DNA of 64,000 nt, taken from assembly GCF_000374805.1 (NCBI RefSeq), contig NZ_KB895343.1, forward strand, positions 62,001-126,000, read 5' to 3'. Positions 1 through 10,668 of this stretch are shown here, in pieces. The notes under the pieces were generated by a model. It worked only from the letters and a program-made list of their open reading frames with translations, did no database searches and was not told where the DNA came from. Each line of letters opens with the position of its first letter. Within the stretch, counting starts at the first letter, position 1. Position numbers and translations under genes: made by a program. Source of the stretch: Chitiniphilus shinanonensis DSM 23277. Its GTDB lineage: Bacteria; Pseudomonadota; Gammaproteobacteria; Burkholderiales; Chitinibacteraceae.

Positions 1-364
1 ACTGTGGCCCTTGCTGCTGCAAGGTGACGCTCTGGTCCAGCCCTTCGCGGGTGGGGTGCAGGATCTTCAGGGTGAGCGGGCCCGTGACCGGCTTGTCGAA
101 CAGGATGCGGATGCTGCGGCGGTCGTCGGCCAGCATCGCCTGGGCGTTCAGGCCGAGCGCGGCGGCGGCCTGGTCGCGGCCGAGTTCCTCGTTGATGGCC
201 TGGCCTTCCTTGTAGTAGTCGTCGGTGACGAGGCCGTCGTTGCTGGTGATCGCGAGCACCACCATGGCGATGCCGCCGACGACGGCCAGCGCGGGGATGC
301 TCATCAGGAACCAGGGCCAGGGGGATTTGTACCAGGGTTGGGGCGAATGCAGGGTGGCTGACAT
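1..364 (-). CDS. ccoH: CcoH/FixH family cbb3 oxidase assembly protein, 3' end outside window
   Basis: Membrane-anchored accessory protein needed to assemble cbb3-type cytochrome c oxidase. The visible 121 residues start MSATLHSPQPWYKSPWPWF, then one hydrophobic segment at about residues 15-38 and a periplasmic part containing TDDYYKEGQAIN, the block typical of FixH. The ATG at 364 is the only sensible start. It lies 93 bases downstream of ccoG in the same direction, so it is probably the last gene of the ccoNOQPGH transcript. The C-terminus runs off the left edge of the window. Confidence 0.85.
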   Translation of the reverse strand, partial: MSATLHSPQPWYKSPWPWFLMSIPALAVVGGIAMVVLAITSNDGLVTDDYYKEGQAINEELGRDQAAAALGLNAQAMLADDRRSIRILFDKPVTGPLTLKILHPTREGLDQSVTLQQQGPQ

Positions 365-457
365 GATGTATCCGTGTAATGGCCGTCGGCGCGGCCTTCG
401 AATCCAGTGATGGAACGGCGCCGCGGCCGGTAGTTCCGGCGCGGCGCCGCGCTGTGA

Positions 458-1900
458 TCAGCGGTTGATAAAGGTGACCACCTCTTCGCTGCGGATGCCC
501 GGCTTGTCGGTGGCCTGGACGACGAGCTTCACCTCGTGCGTGCCCTTGGGCGCGTCGCTGCTCGGCACTTGCAGGCGCACGCCGACTTCGGCGATGCCGG
601 TGGAGGCGACCTCGATGCGGTTGCCGCCCTGCACCACGGCACGGATGCCGGTCAGGCCCTTGGGCTCGATGGTGTAGACGTGGCTGTTTTCATCGGCATT
701 TTCGATCTGCACGATGTAGCTGTTCTCCAGCCAGCCGTCGTCGGTCTCGCGCACCAGCGCCACGCGGTCGCGCGAGATGTTCACCTTCACCGGCTGGCGC
801 AGCGCCAGCGAGACGGCGGTGACGCTGATCACGATGGTCAACAGCACGGCGTAGACCAGCACGCGCGGGCGCTTCAGGCGCGACCAGAACGCCGATTCGG
901 GATACTTGTGCTCCAGCGCGTTCTGCGTGGTGTAGCGGATCAGGCCGCGCGGGTACTGCATCTTGTCCATGACCTCGTCACAGGCGTCGATACAGGCGGT
1001 ACAGCCGATGCACTCGTATTGCAGGCCGTCGCGGATATCGATGCCCACCGGGCACACCTGGACGCACATCTTGCAGTCGATGCAGTCGCCCAGGCCGGCG
1101 GCGCGGTAGTCCGAGCCCTTCTTGCGATGGCCGCGCGCTTCGCCGCGCTCGGTGTCGTAGCTGACGATCAGGGTGTCGGCGTCGAACATCACGCTCTGGA
1201 AGCGGGCATACGGGCACATGTACTTGCAGACCTGCTCGCGCATCCAGCCGGCGTTGCCATAGGTGGCAAAGCCGTAGAACAGGATCCAGAAGGTTTCCCA
1301 CGGGCCGACGCCCAGGCTGAGCACCGCGCTGCCCAGCTCACGGATCGGCGTGAAGTAACCGACGAAGGTGAAGCCGGTCCACAGCGCGAACACGATCCAG
1401 ATCAGGTGCTTGGTCGCCTTGAGGCGGATCTTGCGGGCGTCGGTCGGACCGCTGTCGAGCTTGATGCGCTGCATGCGGTCGCCCTCGACCCACTTTTCGA
1501 TCCACAGGAAGATCTCCGTGTAGACCGTCTGCGGACAGGCGTAGCCGCACCACAGCCGCCCGCCGATGGTGGTCCAGGCGAACAGGCCGAAGGCACAGGT
1601 GATGAGCAGGGCGGTGAGGTAGATGAAATCCTGCGGCAGGAACACCAGGCCGAGGATGTAGAACTTGCGGGTGGCGAGGTCGAACAGCAACGCCTGCCGG
1701 TCGTTGATGGTCAGCCACGGCATGCCGTAGAAGAAGAGCTGGGTGGCAAAGACGAAGAAGATGCGCCACTTGTTCCAGAAGCCGTTGATCCAGCGCGGAT
1801 AGATCTTCTTGTGCTTGGCGTAGAGGTGGATCTCTTCGTATTCGCCGTCGTCCTTTTCCTGGATGACGCTGACCGGGATGTCCTGCAGTTTCTTGCTCAT
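458..1900 (-). CDS. ccoG: CcoG/FixG cbb3 oxidase accessory iron-sulfur protein
   Basis: Polytopic membrane protein with two 4Fe-4S ferredoxin motifs, implicated in copper reduction and delivery for cbb3 oxidase assembly. The 480-residue product has several membrane segments, a CxYACPQTVY block, the cysteine runs CIDCKMCVQVCP and CIGCTACIDACD, and a C-terminal Ig-like periplasmic domain (NSYIVQIENA). I start at the ATG giving MSKKLQDIPV. The frame stays open upstream to about 2050, but that stretch is arginine-rich low-complexity translation of GC-rich spacer. It is separated from ccoP by 195 bases containing a strong hairpin. Confidence 0.92.
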   Translation of the reverse strand: MSKKLQDIPVSVIQEKDDGEYEEIHLYAKHKKIYPRWINGFWNKWRIFFVFATQLFFYGMPWLTINDRQALLFDLATRKFYILGLVFLPQDFIYLTALLITCAFGLFAWTTIGGRLWCGYACPQTVYTEIFLWIEKWVEGDRMQRIKLDSGPTDARKIRLKATKHLIWIVFALWTGFTFVGYFTPIRELGSAVLSLGVGPWETFWILFYGFATYGNAGWMREQVCKYMCPYARFQSVMFDADTLIVSYDTERGEARGHRKKGSDYRAAGLGDCIDCKMCVQVCPVGIDIRDGLQYECIGCTACIDACDEVMDKMQYPRGLIRYTTQNALEHKYPESAFWSRLKRPRVLVYAVLLTIVISVTAVSLALRQPVKVNISRDRVALVRETDDGWLENSYIVQIENADENSHVYTIEPKGLTGIRAVVQGGNRIEVASTGIAEVGVRLQVPSSDAPKGTHEVKLVVQATDKPGIRSEEVVTFINR

Positions 1901-2048
1901 GGCGTGGCTCGCAGAAGGTTGATGCAAACGTGCCGGGGTAGCGACGCGCTTGCACCAAGTTTCTCGGCGTCGCGACATGCGCCGCGACCGGAGGGCGGGC
2001 CGGGATGGCCGCGCCGCCGCTGAAAACATTTCTGGCGGCCCAAGCGAC

Positions 2049-2073
2049 AACGGGCGGGGATGACCCGCCCGTT
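2049..2073. other. strong GC hairpin between ccoP and ccoG
   Basis: A perfect 10-bp inverted repeat (AACGGGCGGG, loop GATGA, CCCGCCCGTT) lies 23 bases beyond the ccoP stop. Flanking GCGAC/GTCGC extends the stem after a two-base bulge. There is no T-run on either strand, so it looks more like an mRNA-stabilising or processing hairpin than a terminator. It could set different levels for ccoNOQP and ccoGH. Confidence 0.5.
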
Positions 2074-2095
2074 GCGTCGCCCGGGCGACCGCTGG

Positions 2096-3001
2096 TTACT
2101 TGTCGTGCGACAGGCCGTAGACGTAGGCCGCCAGCAGATGCACCTTGGCATCGCCGAGGAACGCCTGCCAGGCCGGCATCACGTTGTCGCGACCGTTGGT
2201 GATGGTCTCGACGATGGTGGCTTCCGAGCCGCCGTACAGCCAGATGTTGTCGGTGAGGTTGGGCGCGCCCAGGCTCTGGTTGCCCTTGCCCTCGGCCGTG
2301 TGACAGGCCGCGCACACCTGCTTGAAGGTTTCGGCGCCGCGCTCGGCACGCATTTCGTTGTTGGGCTTGCCGGCGATCTTCAGCACGTAGTTGGCGACGT
2401 CGCGCACCTTTTCCTCGCCGAACGCCGCGCCGAAGGCGGGCATCTGGCCGTGACGACCGTTGTTGATGGTCTCGACCACCTTGGCGGGGTCGCCGCCGTA
2501 CAGCCAGTCGTTGTCGGTCAGGTTGGGGAAGCCCTTGGCGCCGCGGGCATCCGACCCGTGGCACTGGATGCAGTAGGTGTAGAACAGGCGCTTGCCGATG
2601 TCGCGCGCTTCGGGGTTCTGCGCCACCTGCTCGATGGGCATGGCCTGGAACTTGGCGAACATCGGGCCGTACTTCTCGTCGGCCTTCTTCACTTCCTGCG
2701 CGTGCTGGCCGGTGGACGACCAGTTCCACACGTTGCCGAACGCCACCAGGCCGGGATAGGCGACCAGGTAGCCGACGGCGAACACGATGGTGGCGTAGAA
2801 CAGCACCACCCACCAGCCGGGCAGGGGGTTGCTGTATTCCTCGAGGTCGCCGTCCCACTTGTGGCCGGTGACTTCCGCCTTCTCGCCCTTCTTGAGCTTC
2901 ACCTTGCTCTGGCTGACCACCAGGTAGCCCAGCCAGATCATCGACACGATCACGATGACGGCGATGTAGATGCCCCAGAAATCGCTATTGAAATCCTTCA
3001 T
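2096..3001 (-). CDS. ccoP: cbb3-type cytochrome c oxidase subunit III, dihaem CcoP
   Basis: Membrane-anchored dihaem cytochrome c that passes electrons to CcoO and CcoN. The 301-residue protein has two N-terminal membrane segments (about 8-29 and 63-85), as in the long two-helix form of CcoP. Two haem c sites follow: CIQCH at 144-148 and CAACH at 230-234. Axial methionines are plausible in GQMPAFG and NVMPAWQ. It is 20 bases downstream of ccoQ and in the same operon. Confidence 0.96.
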   Translation of the reverse strand: MKDFNSDFWGIYIAVIVIVSMIWLGYLVVSQSKVKLKKGEKAEVTGHKWDGDLEEYSNPLPGWWVVLFYATIVFAVGYLVAYPGLVAFGNVWNWSSTGQHAQEVKKADEKYGPMFAKFQAMPIEQVAQNPEARDIGKRLFYTYCIQCHGSDARGAKGFPNLTDNDWLYGGDPAKVVETINNGRHGQMPAFGAAFGEEKVRDVANYVLKIAGKPNNEMRAERGAETFKQVCAACHTAEGKGNQSLGAPNLTDNIWLYGGSEATIVETITNGRDNVMPAWQAFLGDAKVHLLAAYVYGLSHDK

Positions 3002-3021
3002 TTGTACTCAGCTCCGCAGGA

Positions 3022-3192
3022 TCAGGACTGCTTGTCGCCCGGGCCGGGCTTGTCGTCGTCGAGGAACGGCAGTTGTGCCGCTTCGTCCATGCCCTTGCGT
3101 GCGCGGCCGCTGTAGGCCCACAGGCAGATGCCGACGAAGCAGACGAAGGCCAGTACGGTGACGATCACCCGGACCAGGGTTTGTGCGTCCAT
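3022..3192 (-). CDS. ccoQ: cbb3 oxidase small subunit CcoQ
   Basis: A 56-residue single-span membrane protein (MDAQTLVRVIVTVLAF...) fitting CcoQ/FixQ in size, position between ccoO and ccoP, one hydrophobic segment at about 5-28, and an acidic cytoplasmic tail (LPFLDDDKPGPGDKQS). CcoQ stabilises the cbb3 complex and is not catalytic. The ATG at 3192 lies six bases after the ccoO stop, so translation is probably coupled. Confidence 0.9.
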   Translation of the reverse strand: MDAQTLVRVIVTVLAFVCFVGICLWAYSGRARKGMDEAAQLPFLDDDKPGPGDKQS

Positions 3193-3198
3193 GTCCGT

Positions 3199-3813
3199 TT
3201 ACCTTTTGTTTTTCAGCGCCAGACCAAGGCCTTGCAGGTAGGCGATGATCGCGTCCATCTCGGTCTTGCCTTCCACCGCCTTCACCGAATCGGCGATCTC
3301 GGCGTCGGTATACGGCACGCCCAGGCGACGCAGCGCGGTCATCTTGGCGGGCAGCGATTCGGCGTCGACCTTGCTGGAGGCCAGCCAGGGGAACGGAGGC
3401 ATGATGGATTCGGGCACCACGTCCTGCGGGCGGATCAAGTGGGCGCGATGCCATTCGTCCGAGTAGCGGCCTCCCACGCGGGCGAGGTCGGGACCGGTAC
3501 GCTTGGAACCCCACTGGAACGGATGGTCGTACACCGATTCGCCGGCCACCGAGAAGTGACCATAGCGCTCGGTTTCCGCGCGGAACGGACGGATCATCTG
3601 CGAGTGGCAGTTGTAACAGCCTTCCCGGATGTAGATGTCGCGCCCGGCCAGTTGCAGGGCGGTGTAGGGCTTCACCCCGGCGATGGGCTGGGTGGTGCTC
3701 TTCATGAACATCAGCGGCAGGATCTCGACCAGCATCGCCACGCTGATGACCAGCATCGTGAGCACGATCAGCCAGCCCACTTTTTCTTCGATCAGTTTCT
3801 GAGCTCGATTCAT
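3199..3813 (-). CDS. ccoO: cbb3-type cytochrome c oxidase subunit II, monohaem CcoO
   Basis: Monohaem cytochrome c subunit held in the membrane by one N-terminal helix (about 13-37). The haem site is CYNCH at 66-70, followed by the family block [15 protein letters not shown]. Length 204 residues is normal. It takes electrons from CcoP and hands them to the CcoN haem b. It lies 29 bases after ccoN. Confidence 0.96.
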   Translation of the reverse strand: MNRAQKLIEEKVGWLIVLTMLVISVAMLVEILPLMFMKSTTQPIAGVKPYTALQLAGRDIYIREGCYNCHSQMIRPFRAETERYGHFSVAGESVYDHPFQWGSKRTGPDLARVGGRYSDEWHRAHLIRPQDVVPESIMPPFPWLASSKVDAESLPAKMTALRRLGVPYTDAEIADSVKAVEGKTEMDAIIAYLQGLGLALKNKR

Positions 3814-3842
3814 TTTTTGTGTCTTCTAATGGTTCCTGGGCA

Positions 3843-5264
<1,422 letters not shown>

Positions 5265-5428
5265 GAAACGCTCCGAGAGGATCTCCAAAAACAGAAATTG
5301 CTAATTCATTGCTGCGGATACGGTGCGCACCGGACCGATGCGAATCGGTGGATGCGAAAAAAGGGGATGAACTCCAGACACCTTGCAAGGTTGGCCGAGG
5401 ACTATTTCATGCGGCATTCGCAGCATGG

Positions 5429-5464
5429 TTGATGCACATCAAAAAAATAGTTGATGTGCATCAA
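5429..5464 (-). promoter_or_regulatory. two perfect FNR/Anr boxes in mirror arrangement upstream of ccoN
   Basis: TTGATGCACATCAA (5429-5442) and TTGATGTGCATCAA (5451-5464) both match the FNR consensus TTGAT-N4-ATCAA without a mismatch, and each is the exact reverse complement of the other. Their centres are 22 bp apart, about two helical turns. If the ccoN-proximal box sits at -41.5, transcription starts near 5394, and AATAGT on the minus strand (5401-5406) is in the right place for a -10 element. This predicts oxygen-limited, FNR-activated transcription of ccoNOQPGH. The arms could also pair as a 14-bp stem with an eight-base loop. Confidence 0.88.
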
Positions 5465-5511
5465 ACGGCCCGGTTATCACGGTGCATTTTACCGCGACAG
5501 GGGTCTTTCGG

Positions 5512-5700
5512 TCAGTTGTTTTTTTCGTCTCCGGCCTTATTTTCATTGGCTTCCGCGGGCATGTCGTCGTCATGCAAAATGCGATGTCCGGGGCCTTCCA
5601 TATCGTCGAATTGACCGCTTTTCACCGCCCACCAGAACAGGGCGCCGATCCCGAAAGCGAGCACCACGGACAGCGGAATCAGCAGGTAAAGACTTTCCAA
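5512..5700 (-). CDS. ccoS: cbb3 oxidase maturation protein CcoS/FixS
   Basis: A 62-residue protein with one N-terminal membrane helix (MESLYLLIPLSVVLAFGIGA) and the FixS block FFWWAVKSGQFDD-like LFWWAVKSGQFDDMEGPG at about 21-38. FixS is needed to put haem b and CuB into CcoN. The start is the TTG at 5700, two bases after the ccoI stop and preceded by GGAG. It is the second gene of a ccoI-ccoS pair placed upstream, not downstream, of ccoNOQP. Confidence 0.9.
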   Translation of the reverse strand: MESLYLLIPLSVVLAFGIGALFWWAVKSGQFDDMEGPGHRILHDDDMPAEANENKAGDEKNN

Positions 5701-5702
5701 CG

Positions 5703-8168
5703 TTATTTCTCCAGATGCGGTGCCGTTGCCGCATTGCGGTGCCTGCCCGGCGTCGGCGCCAGCCGCAGCGCGTTGCCGACCACGATCAGCGAACTGAGCG
5801 CCATGCCCAGGCTGGCCAGCCAGGGAGTGACCAGACCGGCCACCGCGAGCGGCAGCGCTACCAAGTTGTAGCCCAGCGCCCAGCCCAGGTTCTGGCGAAT
5901 GATGCGGCGGGTGGCGCGGGCGGTGCGCAGCGCCAGCGGCACCCCGGCCAGGCGGTTGTCGTACAGCACCGCGTCGCCGGCCGCTTGCGCCACGTCGGTG
6001 GCGGCGCCCATCGCCATCGACACGTCGGCCGCCGCCAGCACCGGCGCGTCGTTGACCCCGTCGCCCACCATCAGCACCCGTGCCCCGTTGTGTTGCAGCG
6101 TCTTCAGGTAGGCCAGCTTGTGCTCCGGCGTGGCCGACGCGGTGACGCGCCCGATGCCCAATTGCGCTGCCACCTGCTGTGCCGCGGCGGGATGGTCGCC
6201 GCTGAGCAGGTGGACCACCAGCCCGGCCTGCCGCAGGCGGGCCACGGCGTCGGCCGCGTCGTCGCGCAGCGTGTCGGCCAGATGGAAGTCGGCGATCCAG
6301 CCCGTGTCGTTGGCCAGCGCCACCCTTGTATGCCCGGAATCGTCCGGCGGGATGGCCTGGCCGGTATGGTGGGCGACGAAGCCGGCGCCGCCGATGGCGA
6401 AGCGAACGCCGCCGATGCGTCCGGTGAGGCCGCCGCCGGGATGGTTGACCACCTCGTGGGCGGCGAACGGTGTGTCGCCGTGCAGCGCGCGCGCCAGCGG
6501 ATGTTCCGAGTGGGCTTCCAGTGCGGCGGCCAACTGGCGTGCTTCGGCTTCGGTGCTGCGGTACAGCGTCACGCCGACCACCTGCGGCGTGCCCTGGGTG
6601 AGGGTGCCGGTCTTGTCGAACACCACGTCGCTCACCCTCGACAGCGCTTCGAGCGCATGGCCGCGTGTGACCAGCACGCCCTGTCGCGCCAGCGCGCCGG
6701 TGGCGGCGGTCAGCGCGGCCGGCGTGGCCAGCGACAGCGCGCACGGGCAGGAGATCACCAGCACCGCGACAGTGATCGGCAGCGCGTGCGTCGGGTCGTT
6801 CAGATGCCAGTACAGCCAGGTGGCGGCGGCCACCAGCAGCAGGATGGCGACGAACCAGCCGGCGACGCGATCGGCCACCAGCGCCACCCGCGGCTTCTCG
6901 GCTAGCGCGCGGTCGAGCAGGCGCACGATGCCGGCCAGCCGCGTGCCTTCGCCCACCTGATCCACCCGCATCACCAGCGGCGAGCCGCGATTGACCGTGC
7001 CGCCGGTGAGCGCGTCGTCGGGCTGCTTGGCGATGGGGCGGCTTTCGCCGGTGAGCAGCGCTTCGTCCACCTCGCAACGCCCGTCGAGTACCGTGCCGTC
7101 GCTGGGAATGGTTTCGCCGGGGCGCACCAGCAGCACGTCGCCGGGCTTGAGCGCGCCGACCGGCGTCTCGTGCGGCCGGGTGTCGCCCGGCCAGCCGGCC
7201 AGGCGGTGCGCGAAGGCCGGGATCAGCTTGACCAGCCCTTCCAGCGCCGCACCGGCCTTCTGCCGCGCGCGGGTTTCCAGGTAGCGGCCGGCCAGCAGCA
7301 GGAAGACGAACATCGACACCGAATCGAAATACACCTCGCCGTGGCCGGCCAGCAGTGCGATCAGGCTGGCGCCGAAGGCCGACAGCACGCCGACGCTCAC
7401 CGGCAGGTCCATCCCGGCGCGGCCGCGTCGCAGGTCGCGCCAGCTGGAGGTGTAGAACGGCCAGCTCGAATACAGCACCACCGGCAGCGTCAGCAGGCCG
7501 CTCGCCCAGTTCATCAGGTTGAGCCAGACCGCGTCGATCTCGCCTTCGCGCGCCAGGTAGATCGGCACGGCGAACATCATCACCTGCATCATCGACAGCC
7601 CGGCGACCCACAGGCGGAACAGCGCGCGCTTGCGTTCCTGTTCCTGGGCGGCCTCCTGGCGCGCCGCGTCGTAGGGTTGCGCCCGGTAACCGATGTCCGC
7701 CACGGCGCGCAGGATCTGCGACAACTGCACCCGGGCGTTGTCCCAGCGCACCCGGGCGCGATGGGTGCTGTAGTTGATCGACACCGCCTGCACGCCGGGC
7801 ACGCGCGCCAGTTGCCGCTCGTTGAGCCAGACGCAGGCCGCGCAGACGATGCCTTCGATCATCAGCGATGCCTCGCGGGTATCGCCGCCCTCGGCATGGA
7901 CGAACCCCGCCTGCAAGGCCGGATCGTCGTAGAGGCGCAGCTGCTCCAGCAGTTCGTCGGCCAGCGGCGCGGCGCGGTCGGCGGGGCGGTCGCGCTGTGT
8001 GTAGTAGTCGCCCAGCCCGGCGTCCAGGATGCTCTGCGCAACGGCCTGGCAGCCGGCACAGCAGACCGCTTGTTCCTGTTCGCGATATCGGATGGAAAGA
8101 CGGGGCCCGGCGGGCACCGGCTCGCCGCAGTGGAAACAGGCGGCGGGGGCGGGCGTTGCGGTGTTCAT
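5703..8168 (-). CDS. ccoI: CcoI/FixI copper-translocating P1B-type ATPase
   Basis: Inner-membrane copper-exporting ATPase that supplies copper for the CuB centre of cbb3 oxidase. The 821 residues contain an N-terminal cysteine-rich stretch (CFHCG at 11-15, CCAGC at 36-40), a metal-binding CAAC at 109-112, eight membrane helices, the transport motif CPC at 475-477, the phosphorylated DKTGT (Asp518) and the GDGVNDAP hinge motif. The CcoI identity rests on the N-terminal extension and on ccoS following it directly. Its upstream region has only a poor FNR-like match. Confidence 0.93.
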   Translation of the reverse strand: MNTATPAPAACFHCGEPVPAGPRLSIRYREQEQAVCCAGCQAVAQSILDAGLGDYYTQRDRPADRAAPLADELLEQLRLYDDPALQAGFVHAEGGDTREASLMIEGIVCAACVWLNERQLARVPGVQAVSINYSTHRARVRWDNARVQLSQILRAVADIGYRAQPYDAARQEAAQEQERKRALFRLWVAGLSMMQVMMFAVPIYLAREGEIDAVWLNLMNWASGLLTLPVVLYSSWPFYTSSWRDLRRGRAGMDLPVSVGVLSAFGASLIALLAGHGEVYFDSVSMFVFLLLAGRYLETRARQKAGAALEGLVKLIPAFAHRLAGWPGDTRPHETPVGALKPGDVLLVRPGETIPSDGTVLDGRCEVDEALLTGESRPIAKQPDDALTGGTVNRGSPLVMRVDQVGEGTRLAGIVRLLDRALAEKPRVALVADRVAGWFVAILLLVAAATWLYWHLNDPTHALPITVAVLVISCPCALSLATPAALTAATGALARQGVLVTRGHALEALSRVSDVVFDKTGTLTQGTPQVVGVTLYRSTEAEARQLAAALEAHSEHPLARALHGDTPFAAHEVVNHPGGGLTGRIGGVRFAIGGAGFVAHHTGQAIPPDDSGHTRVALANDTGWIADFHLADTLRDDAADAVARLRQAGLVVHLLSGDHPAAAQQVAAQLGIGRVTASATPEHKLAYLKTLQHNGARVLMVGDGVNDAPVLAAADVSMAMGAATDVAQAAGDAVLYDNRLAGVPLALRTARATRRIIRQNLGWALGYNLVALPLAVAGLVTPWLASLGMALSSLIVVGNALRLAPTPGRHRNAATAPHLEK

Positions 8169-8385
8169 GGCCCGGCATTGTACGCTGCCGGGTCGCCTCC
8201 CGGCGGGCGGCGGCGGAGGCGGCGCCAGCGAGGTCGCGATGGATATTGCAGGTTGTCACCGATAAACGGCGGTTATCTGCGCTTGCCGCAATCGCCACAG
8301 AGTCGGAACATGACCGTGATATATGAGCGAATCATGAAATAGCCCGCGAGGCGGGCAGATACCAAGAGTCCGGGAGGGACCGAGG

Positions 8386-9669
8386 ATGGAAAGCGACAGT
8401 CTGGGCGTGGTCAACCACCACTACCTGGATCGCGTGGTGAACGCGGCAGAGCACCACGAGATCGAAACCAGCGAGGACATCTACACCGAGCACGGGATCA
8501 AGCTGTTGGCCAAGGGCGCGCGGATTTCGCCGGCGGTGCAGCAGCGGCTGATCGTCCACAAACTGAAGAAGCCGCTGGAAAGCTGCCTGCAGGTCAGCCA
8601 GGGTGTCGACGCCGACCGGCTGGTGGACATCGGCAAGGCGGTGATCGCCGACAATGCCGGCCTCGCGCCGTTGTTCAGCGACTTTGGCCTGCTGCCGCGT
8701 CTGCGCGAGATTCCGCTCAACGCGGCCGTGGTCAACATGCTGACCGTGGCCCAGGCGCACGACCCCAACAGCCTGCGCCACTACGTGCTGGTCGCGCTGC
8801 TGTCGCTGGGGTTGGGCCGGCGCCTGAAGCTGACCGAAACCGAACTGGGCGTGCTGGCGTCCGCGGCCCTGCTGCACGACATCGGCGAGCTTTACATCGA
8901 CCAGCGCCACCTGGATCGCGCGCACGTGCTGACGCCCGAAGCCTGGCGCCATGTCTCGGTGCACCCGGTGGTCGGCGCCACGTTGGCCCGGGATGTGTGC
9001 GGCATGCCGGAAGAAGTGGCCAACGCCATCCTGGAACATCACGAGCGTGGCGACGGCGGCGGCTATCCGCGCGGCGTGGCCGCACCGGCGCTGTCGCGTG
9101 CGGGGCGGGTGCTGGCGGCGGCCGAGATGATCGCCTCGCTGACCGAGCATGGTGCCTATCCGCTGGAGCGCGCCGAGGTGGCGTTGCGCATCGTGCCGGT
9201 GGAATACGACCCGCAACTGGTGTCGGTGGTGTCCCAGGCCTTGGGCGAGGCGCGGGTGGAGCAGTACCAGCAGGCGCAGATGCCGCAGGGCGACGCCTAT
9301 GCGCAGGACATGCACAGCCTGCTGCGCAAGATCGCGCTCGGGGCCGAGTTGCTGGGGCAGTGCCGCGCCAGGGTGGCGCACCACGGCGAAGCGTGCGCGC
9401 AGTTGCTGGCGCGGGTGGAAGCGCGCTTCGTGCTGATCCAGCGCGCGTTTTCCAGCACCGGCCTGGACGCGGTGACCGACAAGCCGCACTTCGACGCGCT
9501 GCTCGGCGACGCCAGCGGCTGGTTGCAGTTCGAGCTGAGCCTGGTGCTGCGCGAGATCCGCTGGCGGCTGCGCGAGCTGGCGCGCGATCTGGCGTGGCGG
9601 GCGTCGTTGCAGTCCGAGGCGGTGGCGGCGCAGTTCCAGCCGCTGGTGCAGTTGCTGCACGACGGCTGA
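8386..9669 (+). CDS. HD-GYP domain c-di-GMP phosphodiesterase
   Basis: Predicted cytoplasmic hydrolase of cyclic di-GMP. The 427-residue protein has an N-terminal regulatory segment with no recognisable sensor domain, then an HD-GYP core: HDIGELY at about 164-170, HPVVGATLARDV, and the signature HHERGDGGGYP from about 218. The usual HDIGK lysine is glutamate here. A helical C-terminal region of about 150 residues is outside the core. The start follows a GGGAGGGACCGAGG purine-rich stretch. It is transcribed divergently from ccoI and ends at a terminator shared with ispH. Confidence 0.85.
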   Translation: MESDSLGVVNHHYLDRVVNAAEHHEIETSEDIYTEHGIKLLAKGARISPAVQQRLIVHKLKKPLESCLQVSQGVDADRLVDIGKAVIADNAGLAPLFSDFGLLPRLREIPLNAAVVNMLTVAQAHDPNSLRHYVLVALLSLGLGRRLKLTETELGVLASAALLHDIGELYIDQRHLDRAHVLTPEAWRHVSVHPVVGATLARDVCGMPEEVANAILEHHERGDGGGYPRGVAAPALSRAGRVLAAAEMIASLTEHGAYPLERAEVALRIVPVEYDPQLVSVVSQALGEARVEQYQQAQMPQGDAYAQDMHSLLRKIALGAELLGQCRARVAHHGEACAQLLARVEARFVLIQRAFSSTGLDAVTDKPHFDALLGDASGWLQFELSLVLREIRWRLRELARDLAWRASLQSEAVAAQFQPLVQLLHDG

Positions 9670-9683
9670 GACAGCCCGGCACG

Positions 9684-9711
9684 AAAAAGCCCCGCATCGG
9701 CGGGGCTTTTT
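9684..9711. terminator. bidirectional terminator between HD-GYP gene and ispH
   Basis: AAAAAGCCCCGC, loop ATCG, then GCGGGGCTTTTT forms a perfect stem with A and T runs on both sides, between two convergent genes. Confidence 0.9.
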
Positions 9712-9735
9712 ATCGAAAGGGCGTTGCGGCGGCGC

Positions 9736-10668
9736 TCAGGCCAGGCCCTTGGGCAGCGAGAACACCACGTTTTCCTCGATGCCCGGCATCGGCGTCACCG
9801 AGTCGGCGCCCAGGCCGCGGATGCGGTCGATCACGCGCTGCACCAGGATGTCCGGCGCGGACGCCCCGGCGGTGATGCCGACCCGCTCGCCCTCGCCGAA
9901 CCATTCCGGCTTCAGCTCGGTTTCGTTGTCGACCATGTAGGCCTTGATGCCCAGGCTGGCGGCCACTTCGCGCAGGCGGTTGGAATTGGAGCTGTTGGGC
10001 GAGCCGACCACGATCACCGTGTCCACTTCCGCCGCCAGCTGCTTCACCGCGTCCTGGCGGTTCTGCGTGGCGTAGCAGATATCGTCCTTCTTGGGGCCGA
10101 CGATCTGGGGGAAGCGCTCGCGCAGCGCGTCGATCACCACCTGGGTGTCGTCCACCGACAGCGTGGTCTGGGTGACGTAGGCCAGCTTTTCCGGGTTGCT
10201 CACCTGCAACGCGGCGACGTCCTCGACATCCTCCACCAGCAGCATGCCGCCCTCGGACTGGCCCATGGTGCCTTCCACTTCGGGGTGGCCCTTGTGGCCG
10301 ATCATGATGATCTCGAACCCCTGGTCGCGCAGCCGCTTCACCTCCAGGTGCACCTTGGTCACCAGCGGGCAGGTGGCGTCGTACACCGCCAGCCCGCGCG
10401 CCTCGGCTTCGCGGCGCACCGCCTGCGACACGCCGTGCGCCGAGAAGATCACCGTGTTGCCGGCGGGCACGTCGGCCAGCTCCTCGACGAAGATCGCGCC
10501 TTTCTGTTTCAGGTCCTCGATCACGAACTTGTTGTGCACCACCTCGTGGCGCACATAGATCGGCGCGCCGAATCTGGTCAGCGCCGTCTCGACGATGGCG
10601 ATGGCGCGATCCACGCCGGCGCAGAAGCCGCGCGGCTGGGCGAGGATGATCTGCATGGGCTTGTTCAT
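9736..10668 (-). CDS. ispH: 4-hydroxy-3-methylbut-2-enyl diphosphate reductase
   Basis: Last enzyme of the MEP isoprenoid pathway, reducing HMBPP to IPP and DMAPP with a 4Fe-4S cluster. The 310-residue product has the three cluster cysteines in their family contexts: [11 protein letters not shown] (Cys16), [11 protein letters not shown] (Cys100) and [11 protein letters not shown] (Cys198), plus [10 protein letters not shown]. The start ATG overlaps the lspA stop (ATGA). The order ileS-lspA-ispH is widespread in proteobacteria. An internal Met5 is an alternative start. Confidence 0.97.
   Translation of the reverse strand: MNKPMQIILAQPRGFCAGVDRAIAIVETALTRFGAPIYVRHEVVHNKFVIEDLKQKGAIFVEELADVPAGNTVIFSAHGVSQAVRREAEARGLAVYDATCPLVTKVHLEVKRLRDQGFEIIMIGHKGHPEVEGTMGQSEGGMLLVEDVEDVAALQVSNPEKLAYVTQTTLSVDDTQVVIDALRERFPQIVGPKKDDICYATQNRQDAVKQLAAEVDTVIVVGSPNSSNSNRLREVAASLGIKAYMVDNETELKPEWFGEGERVGITAGASAPDILVQRVIDRIRGLGADSVTPMPGIEENVVFSLPKGLA

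Noticed and set aside
1901-2050. N-terminal extension of ccoG
   Set aside because: Arg/Pro-rich translation of the intergenic hairpin region; MSKKLQDIPV is the family N-terminus.
5443-5450. Reading the mirrored FNR boxes as a terminator of ccoS
   Set aside because: The stem is AT-containing with no T run beyond it on the minus strand, and both arms match FNR sites perfectly.
8253-8266. FNR-like site before ccoI (TTGTCACCGATAAA)
   Set aside because: It has three mismatches to the consensus, so I do not list it as a binding site.
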